Source: Roseinatronobacter ekhonensis
Lineage (GTDB): Bacteria; Pseudomonadota; Alphaproteobacteria; Rhodobacterales; Rhodobacteraceae
Direction: 5' to 3'
Length of the DNA: 56,047 nt
Assembly: GCF_900499075.1 (NCBI RefSeq)
Contig: NZ_UIHC01000019.1
Coordinates: forward strand, 1-56,047
Positions 1 through 8,010 of this stretch are shown here, piece by piece (the first letter of the stretch is position 1; each line of letters opens with the position of its first letter). The position numbers and the translations under genes were made by a program. The notes below the pieces were generated by a model. That model did no database searches. It had not been told where the DNA came from and saw nothing but the letters and a program-made list of their open reading frames with translations.

Positions 1-201
1 CTCAATCCAATTGAACGTCTTTGGGCGGTCTTGCACCATTATGTCACCCACAATCGCTACTACCGAAGTCAGAAGCAATTCGCCGACGCCATCCTTGCAT
101 TCATGCGTGAGACCATCCCGCAGGAATGGAAGAAATTCCGCGACAAGGTGTCAGATAACTTCCGCGTCATAACACACGAGAACTTTCGGGTTTTGGAGTA
201 G
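1..201 (+). mobile_element. 3' end of IS630-family transposase (partial)
   Basis: The reading frame is open from the first base and ends in TAG at 199-201. The translation starts with LNPIERLW, the motif around the last catalytic Glu of IS630/Tc1-type DDE transposases, and continues for a short C-terminal tail. Only the last 66 residues are inside the window. It faces the outer-membrane protein gene and marks the left edge of the accessory region. The outer end of the element is not visible, and I could not locate its terminal repeat. Confidence 0.85.
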
Positions 202-217
202 AAGAAGTATAGAAACC

Positions 218-247
218 AAAAAAGGGGAGGCTACCCCCCCCTTTTTT
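218..247. terminator. Bidirectional rho-independent terminator
   Basis: An A-run followed by GGGG, a short loop, a C-run and a T-run form a hairpin with A/T tracts on both sides. It sits between the convergent transposase end (201) and the outer-membrane protein stop (273), so it can serve both. Confidence 0.7.
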
Positions 248-272
248 CCAGAATCGGCAACAGCTCCGACGA

Positions 273-938
273 TCAGAAACGGCGCATAAGGCTGATTCGC
301 GCAGAAACTGTATTTGTGTCGATAGTCGTCGCGCCCGGCACCGTCAGGTTGTATGTCCGGTCGCCAAAGTCGTAATATTCGACATCAGCGCGCACGCTCA
401 GGTCTTCGTTCAGGGCATGGGCAACACCCAAACCGACGGTCGGCCCGTAGTGACGCTGTGCGTTCACGCCGACCTTCACGCCACCGTTACGGATGGTATG
501 GTCCTGCTTGTCAGTCGCATACCCCAAGGTGGCAAAGAGCATTGTCTCGTTGAACGCATAGCCCACCCGCACACGCGCGGCCAGATAGTTCCGGATGCTT
601 GACCGGCAGGTGATACCCCCGCCCAGCCCGCAACCTGCTGCCGTGCCGTCGGCGCGGTCCATGTTGCCCATCAGCTCGCCCCCGTAGACGAAGGCGCCAT
701 CCTGCATCGCGTACCCGAGAATCGCGCTGATCCCGACACCTTCTGCATCCGGCGCGACATAGGCGCTGCCGCCAGTGGTGGTGTAGCTGCCCATGCTGTA
801 GGAAATACCCACCGCCGCATAAGCGCCGCTCCAGTCGTGAACTGAAGTAACACGCGGTGTCTGGACGGATTTATACCCATCTGCAAACGCTTGACCGCCG
901 ACCATAGCTATGACGGCAGCAACCAAAGTGGCTTTCAT
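273..938 (-). CDS. Outer-membrane beta-barrel protein (Omp25/31-like)
   Basis: About 221 residues. The chosen ATG at 938 follows a purine-rich ribosome site (GAGAGGA) and opens directly into a signal peptide, MKATLVAAVIAMVGGQAFA; an ATG further upstream adds 13 residues with no signal character. The body has alternating hydrophobic and glycine-rich strands with aromatic residues, and it ends in RRF, a terminal Phe typical of outer-membrane barrels recognised by the Bam machinery. Small eight-stranded proteins of this kind are common in alphaproteobacteria. It is transcribed away from vgrG, and no link to secretion is evident. Confidence 0.8.
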   Translation of the reverse strand: MKATLVAAVIAMVGGQAFADGYKSVQTPRVTSVHDWSGAYAAVGISYSMGSYTTTGGSAYVAPDAEGVGISAILGYAMQDGAFVYGGELMGNMDRADGTAAGCGLGGGITCRSSIRNYLAARVRVGYAFNETMLFATLGYATDKQDHTIRNGGVKVGVNAQRHYGPTVGLGVAHALNEDLSVRADVEYYDFGDRTYNLTVPGATTIDTNTVSARISLMRRF

Positions 939-1263
939 GACCCATCCTCTCATCTTGTTTTCAAATTCCCGGCACATTTTTTTTGTGTCGTACAGGCTGC
1001 TCGATAGACGGCTTTTGTCGGCCGGGACTATGTGGGTAGCCTAACATTGCTCCTTTGCAGATGCGAGACTGGCGCACACGTAAAGATTGCTTGTCCGCCT
1101 GTGTTGCGAAAACACAACAAAGACATCGGCGCACGCCCCGAGACAGGCCGGAAGCGCCCGCAGAAATACAATTTCATTTCAATTCTGCGGCATCCGGCTA
1201 TTCTTTGACATCTATTTCCGACGGTTTCATGCCGTCCGCTTTGCGAACCAAGAGCTTATACGA
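939..1263. other. Intergenic region between divergent omp and vgrG genes
   Basis: 325 bp without a convincing gene. It must hold the promoters of both divergent genes, but I see no clear -35/-10 pair or sigma-54 site. A short palindrome (GTGTT, 5-base loop, AACAC) lies near 1101-1115. An in-frame extension of vgrG into this region reads as unrelated, low-quality sequence. Confidence 0.5.
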
Positions 1264-3108
1264 ATGATTTCTCAAGACGACAGGCTTGGCAAACTGCATG
1301 CTCCGGGCACCGATCTTGCGCTGATGGCGTTTTCGGGGCGCGAGGGGATCAACATGATCGGCGGCTTCGAGGTCGATTGCCTGTTGCCGACCGGCCAGCT
1401 GGATGCGGATGATGTCCTCGGGCGCAATCTTTGGGTTGAAATGCGAACCATTGATCCGGCCCATCCCGCGCGCATGTTTGACGGCGTGCTGTGCGAGGTG
1501 CGCGAACTGGGTCCGGTCTGGGGCGGCGCAGGCTATGCGCTGGTTCTCAGGCCATGGCTGTGGCTGTTGGGGCTGCGGACCAACCAGCGCATTTTCCACG
1601 AACAGACGCCCCTACAGATCCTTGAGGCGATTTTCGCGGAATATGGCTTTCCGCATGACAGCCTGCTGCAGGGCAGCTACCCGGTGCTTGAATACACCGT
1701 CCAGTATGATGAAACCGATCTGGCCTTCGCCACGCGGCTGATGGCGCACTACGGGATCAACTATTGTTTCCGCTACGAAGGCGGCACGCACCGCGTCGTT
1801 CTGTTTGACGAGGTCGACAGCCTGCCTGAAGTGCCCGGCACGACTCGCCCGATCCGGGCCACTGACCGGCAGTACCGCGACCAGTTGGAACATCTGCATT
1901 CCTGGCGCGTCGGGCGGAAGGTGACGACCGGACGTGTCGCGCTGACCGACTATAACTTCACGGCCCCGCGCAGCGCCATGCTGGCAGAACAGGCCGACAG
2001 CGCGGGACATCCGTTCGACGATATCGAAAGCTTCCAGTTTCCCGGTCGCTACCCGGATCAGGGGGCCGGACGCAGCCTTGCGCAATTGCGCCTGAACCAG
2101 GCCCGCGCCGCGGATGGACGGCATCGCGCGCAAGGTGACAGCCTTGGCCTGGCGGCGGGGCTGCGCATGACGTTGCGCGACCACCCCGACCCCGCCATCG
2201 ACGGGCGCAGCTATCTTGTCACCCAGGCAGAGCATAAATATGTCTCTGAAGGGTATCGCACGGGCGATGGCGGCACGGCGGACCGCGACAGCTACCAAGG
2301 CGTGTTCGAGTTTCTGGACACTGACCGCCCGATGGTGCCCGATGCCGCCCCCGCCGCCCCGCGCGTGCAGGGTCCGCAAACTGCCATCGTCGTCGGCGAG
2401 GGCGAGATCGATTGCGACGAATACGGCCGCATCCTTGTGCTGTTCCACTGGGACCGCGACACCGCGAAATCCATGCGCTGCCGCGTGGCGCAAAGCTCTG
2501 CGGGCAATGGCTGGGGCAGCATGATCGTCCCGCGCGTGGGCATGGAGGTGGTGGTCGAATTCATCGGCGGCGACCCCGCCTGCCCGCTTGTGACCGGCTG
2601 CGTCTACAATGCCGAGAATATGCCCCCCTTCGACCTGCCGGGCGCAAATATGGTCATGGGGATGAAATCCAACAGCACACCGGGCGGGGACGGCTATAAC
2701 GAACTGGTCTTCGATGACACCGCAGGCAAGGAGGGCGTGCGCCTACATGCCCAATACGACCTGACCGCGAAGGTGCTGCATGACCAGACGTGGCATGTGC
2801 TGAATGATCGCGCAACGCAGATTGATAACAATGACAGCCTGAAGGTGAAAGGCACACGCGACAGCCAGATCAGCGGGCACGACACGCTGGATGTCGGGCG
2901 CGAACTGACCATCACGGCAGCCGAGAAGATCACACTGAAGGTGGGCATGAGCTCTATCGTGATGGACGGGTCGTCGATCACGCTCAAATCCCCGACGGTC
3001 GAGGTCAAGGCGGGGATGGAGTTCAAGTCAGAGGCCGGGATGATGTCCCAGCACAAGGCCGGCGCGGTCTATGATATCAAGGGCGCTGTGGTGAAGATAA
3101 ACACGTGA
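1264..3108 (+). CDS. vgrG: T6SS spike protein VgrG
   Basis: 614 residues. VgrG forms the trimeric needle tip of the type VI secretion system and carries PAAR proteins and effectors. The N-terminal half has gp27-like features, including RIFHEQTPLQILEAIF and the ETDLAFATRLMAHYGINY stretch. A gp5-like OB fold follows (EYGRILVLFHWDRD), then repeated beta-helix-type strands near the C-terminus (DTLDVGRELTITAAEKITLK). No extra C-terminal enzymatic domain is visible, so cargo is probably delivered through adaptors. The ATG at 1264 was chosen because upstream sequence is not family-like. The gene is followed in the same direction by the DUF6931 and FHA genes. Confidence 0.95.
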   Translation: MISQDDRLGKLHAPGTDLALMAFSGREGINMIGGFEVDCLLPTGQLDADDVLGRNLWVEMRTIDPAHPARMFDGVLCEVRELGPVWGGAGYALVLRPWLWLLGLRTNQRIFHEQTPLQILEAIFAEYGFPHDSLLQGSYPVLEYTVQYDETDLAFATRLMAHYGINYCFRYEGGTHRVVLFDEVDSLPEVPGTTRPIRATDRQYRDQLEHLHSWRVGRKVTTGRVALTDYNFTAPRSAMLAEQADSAGHPFDDIESFQFPGRYPDQGAGRSLAQLRLNQARAADGRHRAQGDSLGLAAGLRMTLRDHPDPAIDGRSYLVTQAEHKYVSEGYRTGDGGTADRDSYQGVFEFLDTDRPMVPDAAPAAPRVQGPQTAIVVGEGEIDCDEYGRILVLFHWDRDTAKSMRCRVAQSSAGNGWGSMIVPRVGMEVVVEFIGGDPACPLVTGCVYNAENMPPFDLPGANMVMGMKSNSTPGGDGYNELVFDDTAGKEGVRLHAQYDLTAKVLHDQTWHVLNDRATQIDNNDSLKVKGTRDSQISGHDTLDVGRELTITAAEKITLKVGMSSIVMDGSSITLKSPTVEVKAGMEFKSEAGMMSQHKAGAVYDIKGAVVKINT

Positions 3109-3227
3109 TGACGCGCGCCAGAGCCGGAACAACCGGCCAAAACCCGCGCGCTGGCAAAAACAGGAGAGCAGCTTGAACAGGTTTGACGCAAGATCGCCGC
3201 GCAGGCTCGGGGCCGTGGTGGATTAGG

Positions 3228-3863
3228 ATGCAGGCTGATGCCGCCGGGCACGACCACGGGCACACCACGGATCATGGGCATGGCAGGATGGCCAGGATGA
3301 CACAGGACTACCCCCCGAAAAGCGCAAGTCTGCGCGCGCCGCTGGCGACAGAGATCTTTGAGCTGATTCCCGAACTGGCGAATGACATGTCCATGCGCCC
3401 GGACCGCACCGATTCCGTCGCGGCCTTCGGGCAACGATTGCTGCAAGGCGACACACCGGAAGAAGCGATCACCTTCACCTCGCAGATGTTCAAACGGCGG
3501 GTATCGCTTTGGTGGGGCCATGAATGCTTGCGGCACATGGATGACTGCCTGACCGCGCAAGACCGCGAGATGATGGCTTTGGTCGCGGACTGGGTGGCAA
3601 CGCCGGACGACCTGCATCTCAGTGCAACGGCGGATGCGGCCGAGGCAGCCAGCGCCCGCAGCCCGGGCGTCTGGCTTGCCATGGCAACGGGATGGACCGG
3701 CGGCTCGTTGGCCCCGCCCGAGGGTGATCCAGTGGCCCCGCCCCGCTTCCTGACGGGGCGCGGGGTGAATGCCGCCGTGCTGTCGGTTCTGGCACGCGGC
3801 CCACACCGCGCGCGCCGCACAACGCTTGAAACTTTCGTCCAGATGGCGAACGATCTGATCTGA
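3228..3863 (+). CDS. DUF6931 family protein, T6SS-linked
   Basis: About 211 residues from the ATG at 3228. A shorter start at 3297, preceded by an AGG ribosome site, would remove a His/Gly-rich leader (HDHGHTTDHGHG). The body, with TPEEAITFTSQMFKRR and VSLWWGHECLRHM, resembles the DUF6931 family found beside T6SS genes. It is soluble with no signal peptide, and its function is unknown. It lies between vgrG and tagH in the same orientation, which supports a T6SS accessory role. The His-rich leader may bind metal or may simply be untranslated. Confidence 0.7.
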   Translation: MQADAAGHDHGHTTDHGHGRMARMTQDYPPKSASLRAPLATEIFELIPELANDMSMRPDRTDSVAAFGQRLLQGDTPEEAITFTSQMFKRRVSLWWGHECLRHMDDCLTAQDREMMALVADWVATPDDLHLSATADAAEAASARSPGVWLAMATGWTGGSLAPPEGDPVAPPRFLTGRGVNAAVLSVLARGPHRARRTTLETFVQMANDLI

Positions 3864-3958
3864 CATTCATCGAGTTCTACATTTATCAACGCGTCAGCGG
3901 GCCTTGCGCGACACAGAGGCTTGCGCGCCCCGAATTGACAGGCGACAACGACCCTAGA

Positions 3959-5215
3959 ATGACCGACACAGCACTCACCCTGACCATCGTGAATATGACG
4001 AGCCTGCCGGATGGTGGCCCGCTCAGTGTCTCTGCCCGGCCGGGCGAGATATTGGAAGCGGGACGCGACAGCGGGTGGTGCCTGCCCGATCCGCGACGCT
4101 TCATTTCCGGGCGCCATTTCGAAGTGCGCCACGATGCCTCGGGCTGGGCCTTGTTCGACTTGTCCACCAACGGAACCTTCGTGAATGGCGGCACGGCGCG
4201 GGTCAAAAGCCCCTGCCCGCTCAACCACGGTGACCGCTTGCAAGTCGGACAATACACCATCGAGGTCGACTTGCAGCCGCTCGCCGGATCGGACCCAGGC
4301 GCCGGGGCGAGCGCAGGGATCGGCGCGCCACAGACCTCTTGGGAGCCGGGCACCCCCCCGGCGCCGGAACGCCCAACTCCGCGCAGCCTGCCCGGCGGGG
4401 CGGACCCCTGGTCGGGCATCCCGCAGCCCGGCACAAACAATGGCCAAGGCGGCCCGGGCGGCACCGCACCGCTCGATATCTGGGGCGAAGTGACCGGCGG
4501 CAAGACTGCGGAACCCTTTCCGGTGCCGCAGAATACCGGCGGCCATACCGACCCGCAGCCGCCCGTGCCGCCTGTGCAACCCGCGCCCAGCCCGCAACCG
4601 GCACCCGCTCCGGTTGCGCCGCCGACACCGGCGCCGTCCGCGCCAGATGCCGCCGCTCTTCTGGATGTGATCGGTACCGCCGCCGGGCTTGCGCCGGGCA
4701 CGCTTGGCACCAATGACCCGCAGGCCACGGCGGAAGAGATCGGGCAAACGCTGCGCGTGCTGACGGAAGAACTTGCCAGCCTGCTTCAGGCGCGTGCCGT
4801 CGCGCGCCGGTCCGTGCGCTCGGCGCAGGTCACGATGATCGGTCGCGAGGACAACAATCCCCTGAAATTCATGCCGCTGCCCGACCAGGCGCTCAGCATT
4901 ATGTTCGGCCCTGCGCGGCAAGGATTCCAGCGCGGCCCGCAAGCGGTGAAGTCGGGCTTTGCCGATATCAAGGCGCATCAATACGCCACCCATGCCGCGC
5001 TGCAACCGGCACTGGCGCAACTGCTGGATGACCTGTCGCCCGAAGCGGTGGAAAAACGCCTTCAAGGCATGCGCCTGAACCGCAAATCACGGGCTTGGGA
5101 AACCTATGTCGAACGCTGGGACGCCAAGACCCGCAGCCATGACAACGGCATGCTGGACGTGTTTCTGGCGCTGTTTGCCGATGCCTATGACAAGGAAGGC
5201 GGGCGGGGTAGTTAG
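3959..5215 (+). CDS. tagH: T6SS-associated FHA-domain protein TagH/ImpI
   Basis: 418 residues from the ATG at 3959 (a TTG 24 bases upstream is in frame). An N-terminal forkhead-associated domain at about residues 20-95 carries GRHFEVRHD and STNGTFVNG, the loops that bind phosphothreonine. A long Pro/Ala/Gly-rich linker (about 100-240) follows. The C-terminal domain (about 265-418), with DNNPLKFMP and RAWETYVERWD, is typical of TagH. Known TagH/Fha proteins couple a Thr-kinase signal to T6SS assembly. No PpkA-type kinase or PppA phosphatase is in the window. Confidence 0.9.
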   Translation: MTDTALTLTIVNMTSLPDGGPLSVSARPGEILEAGRDSGWCLPDPRRFISGRHFEVRHDASGWALFDLSTNGTFVNGGTARVKSPCPLNHGDRLQVGQYTIEVDLQPLAGSDPGAGASAGIGAPQTSWEPGTPPAPERPTPRSLPGGADPWSGIPQPGTNNGQGGPGGTAPLDIWGEVTGGKTAEPFPVPQNTGGHTDPQPPVPPVQPAPSPQPAPAPVAPPTPAPSAPDAAALLDVIGTAAGLAPGTLGTNDPQATAEEIGQTLRVLTEELASLLQARAVARRSVRSAQVTMIGREDNNPLKFMPLPDQALSIMFGPARQGFQRGPQAVKSGFADIKAHQYATHAALQPALAQLLDDLSPEAVEKRLQGMRLNRKSRAWETYVERWDAKTRSHDNGMLDVFLALFADAYDKEGGRGS

Positions 5216-5237
5216 TGGCTGCCCATATTTCTCAGGA

Positions 5238-5765
5238 TCAGGCGTGCATGGATGTTTTCATCCGCTTGGCCACAGCGTTGACCGCCTTGCTTTGCAGCGG
5301 AAGGCTCCCCTGACGATGCATCGCAGCCAGCCGTCGCACTTCCTTGTCGGACAATTCCCGATCACTCAAGTCACGGATTTGTCCAAACAGTTTGTCGGCT
5401 TCCGCTTTCGGAAGAAATCGCTTCTCGTGCGGCATCACGGAACCAGCCAAGTCAGGACCGGTTTTCTGTTTGCCTTTAGGTGTGTGCTTCGACGGTCCTG
5501 GCTTTTCAGCGCCTTCATTTTGTCGCTGGTCATTCCACTTCAGCAACTTCTTTGCGCCCTTTTCCAAAACAGGGCAAACGGTCAAACCAGCGACAGCACC
5601 TATCATCCCGCCAGCAGGAGCCCCGATTCCTGCGGTTGAACCTGCACCGAAGGCAATACCGAAGCCAATCATTCCAACAGTGCAGGCGTTCTGACCCTGT
5701 TCGAAAATAAGGTCGCGCGCCAAATCTACGATTTTGCGCTCAGAGCGCTCCACCACATCATTCAT
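5238..5765 (-). CDS. Small glycine-zipper membrane protein, unknown function
   Basis: 175 residues. The start at 5765 has a strong AGGAGA ribosome site 7 bases upstream. Residues about 27-70 are hydrophobic and rich in Gly/Ala with small-residue spacing (glycine-zipper-like, GAGSTAGIGAPAGGMIGAVA), suggesting membrane insertion or oligomerisation. The rest is charged and soluble. There is no signal peptide. It is transcribed opposite to tagH and ends 23 bp from it. I do not recognise the family. A pore-forming toxin, an immunity protein or an unrelated membrane protein are all possible. Confidence 0.6.
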   Translation of the reverse strand: MNDVVERSERKIVDLARDLIFEQGQNACTVGMIGFGIAFGAGSTAGIGAPAGGMIGAVAGLTVCPVLEKGAKKLLKWNDQRQNEGAEKPGPSKHTPKGKQKTGPDLAGSVMPHEKRFLPKAEADKLFGQIRDLSDRELSDKEVRRLAAMHRQGSLPLQSKAVNAVAKRMKTSMHA

Positions 5766-5938
5766 CGTGCAACTTCTCCTGACTTTGAATGCTCAGAACG
5801 AGACCATTCAGAACGGTAGCAAAGCAGAGAGTGTTTCCAAAGAGTTTTTGGCGAATGAAGCAGAACCTTCCCGGTTGCCAAATCACCTGACCGTGGTAGC
5901 GTGATGGCATTGCCGAGGATATCCAAGGAACAGCCCCC

Positions 5939-6361
5939 ATGCGTTCATTTGCCCGTTTTCTGCCCATGCTTGCTGCCGGTCTACTCGCGATCAGTCCCGC
6001 CGTGGCGCAGCAAAGCAGTTTCAACATCGAACTCAACAATCTCGAACCGGTGGATGGTGGCTGTCGGCTGACCTTCGTGGCGCAGAACCAGACAGGGGTG
6101 AACCTGTCGCGCACCTCCTACGACGTGGCGGTGTTCGATGACGGTGGTGCGGTGTCGGACCGGCTGATCCTCGAATTCGGCGAATTGCCCGGCGGCAAGA
6201 CGCGGGTTGTGCAGTTCCTGCTCAACCGCAGTTGTACGGCGCTCTCGCGCCTGCTTCTGAACGGGGCAGAGGAATGCACCGACGAAAGCGGCGCTGCAAG
6301 CCGTGTCTGCATGGATGCGCTGGCGCCGTCGAGCCGGGTGCCTGTCAGTTTCGGGTCCTGA
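5939..6361 (+). CDS. Secreted protein, first gene of ExbB/ExbD-like operon
   Basis: 140 residues. The first 23 residues form a clear signal peptide ending AVAQQ, so the product is periplasmic or surface-exposed. Four Cys residues in the mature part suggest disulfides. An AGGAAC ribosome site precedes the ATG. It is 32 bp upstream of the ExbB/TolQ-like gene and in the same orientation, so it is probably co-transcribed. I do not recognise a domain. Its position suggests a periplasmic partner of the motor complex, comparable to YbgF or TolB in Tol-Pal operons, but no sequence similarity to either was seen. Confidence 0.7.
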   Translation: MRSFARFLPMLAAGLLAISPAVAQQSSFNIELNNLEPVDGGCRLTFVAQNQTGVNLSRTSYDVAVFDDGGAVSDRLILEFGELPGGKTRVVQFLLNRSCTALSRLLLNGAEECTDESGAASRVCMDALAPSSRVPVSFGS

Positions 6362-6393
6362 CCCGACGCGCTCACCAATCGAGAGGATAGGCC

Positions 6394-7128
6394 ATGCAAG
6401 CAAGTGCCTTGGCCCAGATCAGCCTTCCGGGTCTTGTGATCCTTGGCGTTCTGGCGGTGATGTCGGTTCTAGGGGCCACGGTATTTTTCGCCAAGCTGGT
6501 GCAGTTCGCGCGCGCGCGGGTGGGGCGTCCCGGCACGGCGGAAACTGCGCTTCTGGCCTGGCATCAGGACCGCGGCAACGAGGCTTTGCAGACACTGGAG
6601 CAAGCACGCGGCCTGCGCGCCCAAGTTGTGCGCGGTGCGCTCTCGACGCTCGCCACTGCGCCCGATGGTGTCGAGCAGGCGCAATCAGGCGCAATGCAAC
6701 AGGCCAGTGACGGTCTAGAGCAACTGGGGCGCAACATGCGCGGGCTGGAAGCCGTGGTTCAGGCCGCGCCGATGCTGGGGCTTTTGGGCACCGTGGTGGG
6801 CATGATTGAGGCCTTCGGCAAACTCGCGGCCAGTTCAGGCGCGGCAGACCCCGCCCAGCTTGCCGGAGGGATCTGGACAGCGTTGCTGACCACGGCCGTT
6901 GGCCTTGCCATCGCAGTGCTGTTCTACCTTGCGTCGCTCTGGCTTGACGGGCGCATCGCCCGCGAACGCCACTTGTTGGAGCAGGCCATCGGCCATATCG
7001 TTCTGACCCAGAAAGCGCGCATGAGCCAACACAGAACCGCAGCCCCGTGGCGTGGTTCTGGCTTTACCGGTGCCGACCCGAGGTCCGGTCTTGGCAGCCC
7101 CGCACCGCAACCCGGCACAGGCAGCTAG
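6394..7128 (+). CDS. MotA/TolQ/ExbB-family proton channel protein
   Basis: 244 residues with a GAGAGGA ribosome site. Three membrane segments are visible, at about residues 8-30, 128-148 and 165-190. The middle one carries APMLGLLGTVVGMIEAF, the hallmark of the MotA/TolQ/ExbB family, and the third carries WTALLTTAVGLAIAV. The family forms pentameric proton channels that power TonB, TolA or flagellar partners through ExbD/TolR-type dimers. The next two genes encode ExbD-like proteins, completing the motor. A T6SS setting is unusual for it. A dedicated ExbBD or Tol-like system is the best reading. Confidence 0.9.
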   Translation: MQASALAQISLPGLVILGVLAVMSVLGATVFFAKLVQFARARVGRPGTAETALLAWHQDRGNEALQTLEQARGLRAQVVRGALSTLATAPDGVEQAQSGAMQQASDGLEQLGRNMRGLEAVVQAAPMLGLLGTVVGMIEAFGKLAASSGAADPAQLAGGIWTALLTTAVGLAIAVLFYLASLWLDGRIARERHLLEQAIGHIVLTQKARMSQHRTAAPWRGSGFTGADPRSGLGSPAPQPGTGS

Positions 7129-7139
7129 GAGGCATCAGG

Positions 7140-7592
7140 ATGGCCGAGGCGCTGCCCGAAACTGCCCCGCTACGGTTGCCGGTGCCACCCGCGCGCAGGC
7201 GGGGTTTCGCGCTGACCCCCTTGGCCGATGTCATGTTTCAACTTTTGCTGTTCTTTATGCTGACATCGTCTTTGGCACCTTATGCGCTGTTGCCGCTGAG
7301 CGCGGCGGCGCCATCATCGGGACAGAGCCTGCGCGATATACCGGCGCAGCAAAGCCCCGCCCCGGCGGCAGAGGCGCAGGTAATCTGGCATCTGGAACGC
7401 GGAGAGATTCGCGCGGGCCAAGCCCGGATACCCCTGTCAGCCTTGCCCGAAGCGATCAGGGCACTTCAAAGCGACTCTGTATCGGACCTTGTGGTTTTTG
7501 TAACCCGCATGGCAGAGGCCAGCGATCTCGCGCTGTTGATAGAGAACGTGCAGGATTCGGGCATCGCGCGTGTGCAATTGGTCGGGACCTGA
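7140..7592 (+). CDS. ExbD/TolR-family protein 1
   Basis: 150 residues. The ATG at 7140 has a perfect AGGAGG seven bases upstream. A cytoplasmic N-terminus is followed by one membrane helix (about residues 25-45), LTPLADVMFQLLLFFML, which keeps the conserved Asp (D30) that carries protons in ExbD/TolR. A Pro/Ala-rich linker leads to a small periplasmic domain (about 80-150) of ExbD type. It should pair with the ExbB-like channel encoded just upstream. Spacing is 11 bp to the previous gene and 1 bp to the next. Confidence 0.9.
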   Translation: MAEALPETAPLRLPVPPARRRGFALTPLADVMFQLLLFFMLTSSLAPYALLPLSAAAPSSGQSLRDIPAQQSPAPAAEAQVIWHLERGEIRAGQARIPLSALPEAIRALQSDSVSDLVVFVTRMAEASDLALLIENVQDSGIARVQLVGT

Positions 7593-7593
7593 G

Positions 7594-8010
7594 ATGCAGC
7601 GCCTGTCCCTGCCCCGCCATGAAACGCGCAAGCCCGATTTTTCGCTGGCCATGGTCAATATCGTGCTGCTGCTGGTCTTGTTCTTTATCGTGGTCGGGGC
7701 GCCCGCCGATCCCGCAGAGCGCGATATCCGCCTGCCCGAAGTGCGCGATCTGCCGATAGAGGCCCTGCCAAGACCGCTCTTGCGGCTAACCTCGGGCGAT
7801 GGGCTGGTGTTGGACGGGCAGATCGTGGCACGCACCGCGCTTATATCGGCAATCCGGCAGGGCGACGGGCCGCAGATGCTGCATCTGCTGGTCGCGCGCG
7901 ACCATGCCGCGCGCGCTGTGCTGGCACTCAGCGCCGAGCTTGGCGCCGCCGGCGCGCAGGTCAAGCTTGTGACTGTCCGGTCTGGTCCGGATGGCGGGGG
8001 CGCACCATGA
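7594..8010 (+). CDS. ExbD/TolR-family protein 2, conserved Asp replaced by Asn
   Basis: 138 residues from the ATG at 7594. It has the ExbD layout of short cytoplasmic tail, one membrane helix (about 17-37) and a periplasmic domain. In the helix, FSLAMVNIVLLLVLFF aligns with the family's LTPLxDVxFxLLxFF, so the proton-carrying Asp is Asn (N22). The protein may be a non-conducting partner in a heterodimer with ExbD 1, or a structural adaptor. Its stop overlaps the start of the next gene (ATGA). Confidence 0.85.
   Translation: MQRLSLPRHETRKPDFSLAMVNIVLLLVLFFIVVGAPADPAERDIRLPEVRDLPIEALPRPLLRLTSGDGLVLDGQIVARTALISAIRQGDGPQMLHLLVARDHAARAVLALSAELGAAGAQVKLVTVRSGPDGGGAP

Noticed and set aside
1612-2493. 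293-codon minus-strand frame inside vgrG
   Set aside because: Antisense to well-supported VgrG sequence, with no domain or ribosome site.
3308-5065. 585-codon minus-strand frame opposite the DUF6931 and tagH genes
   Set aside because: It is a high-GC shadow of two genes with recognisable families. It has no family features and Arg/Gly/Cys-rich composition.
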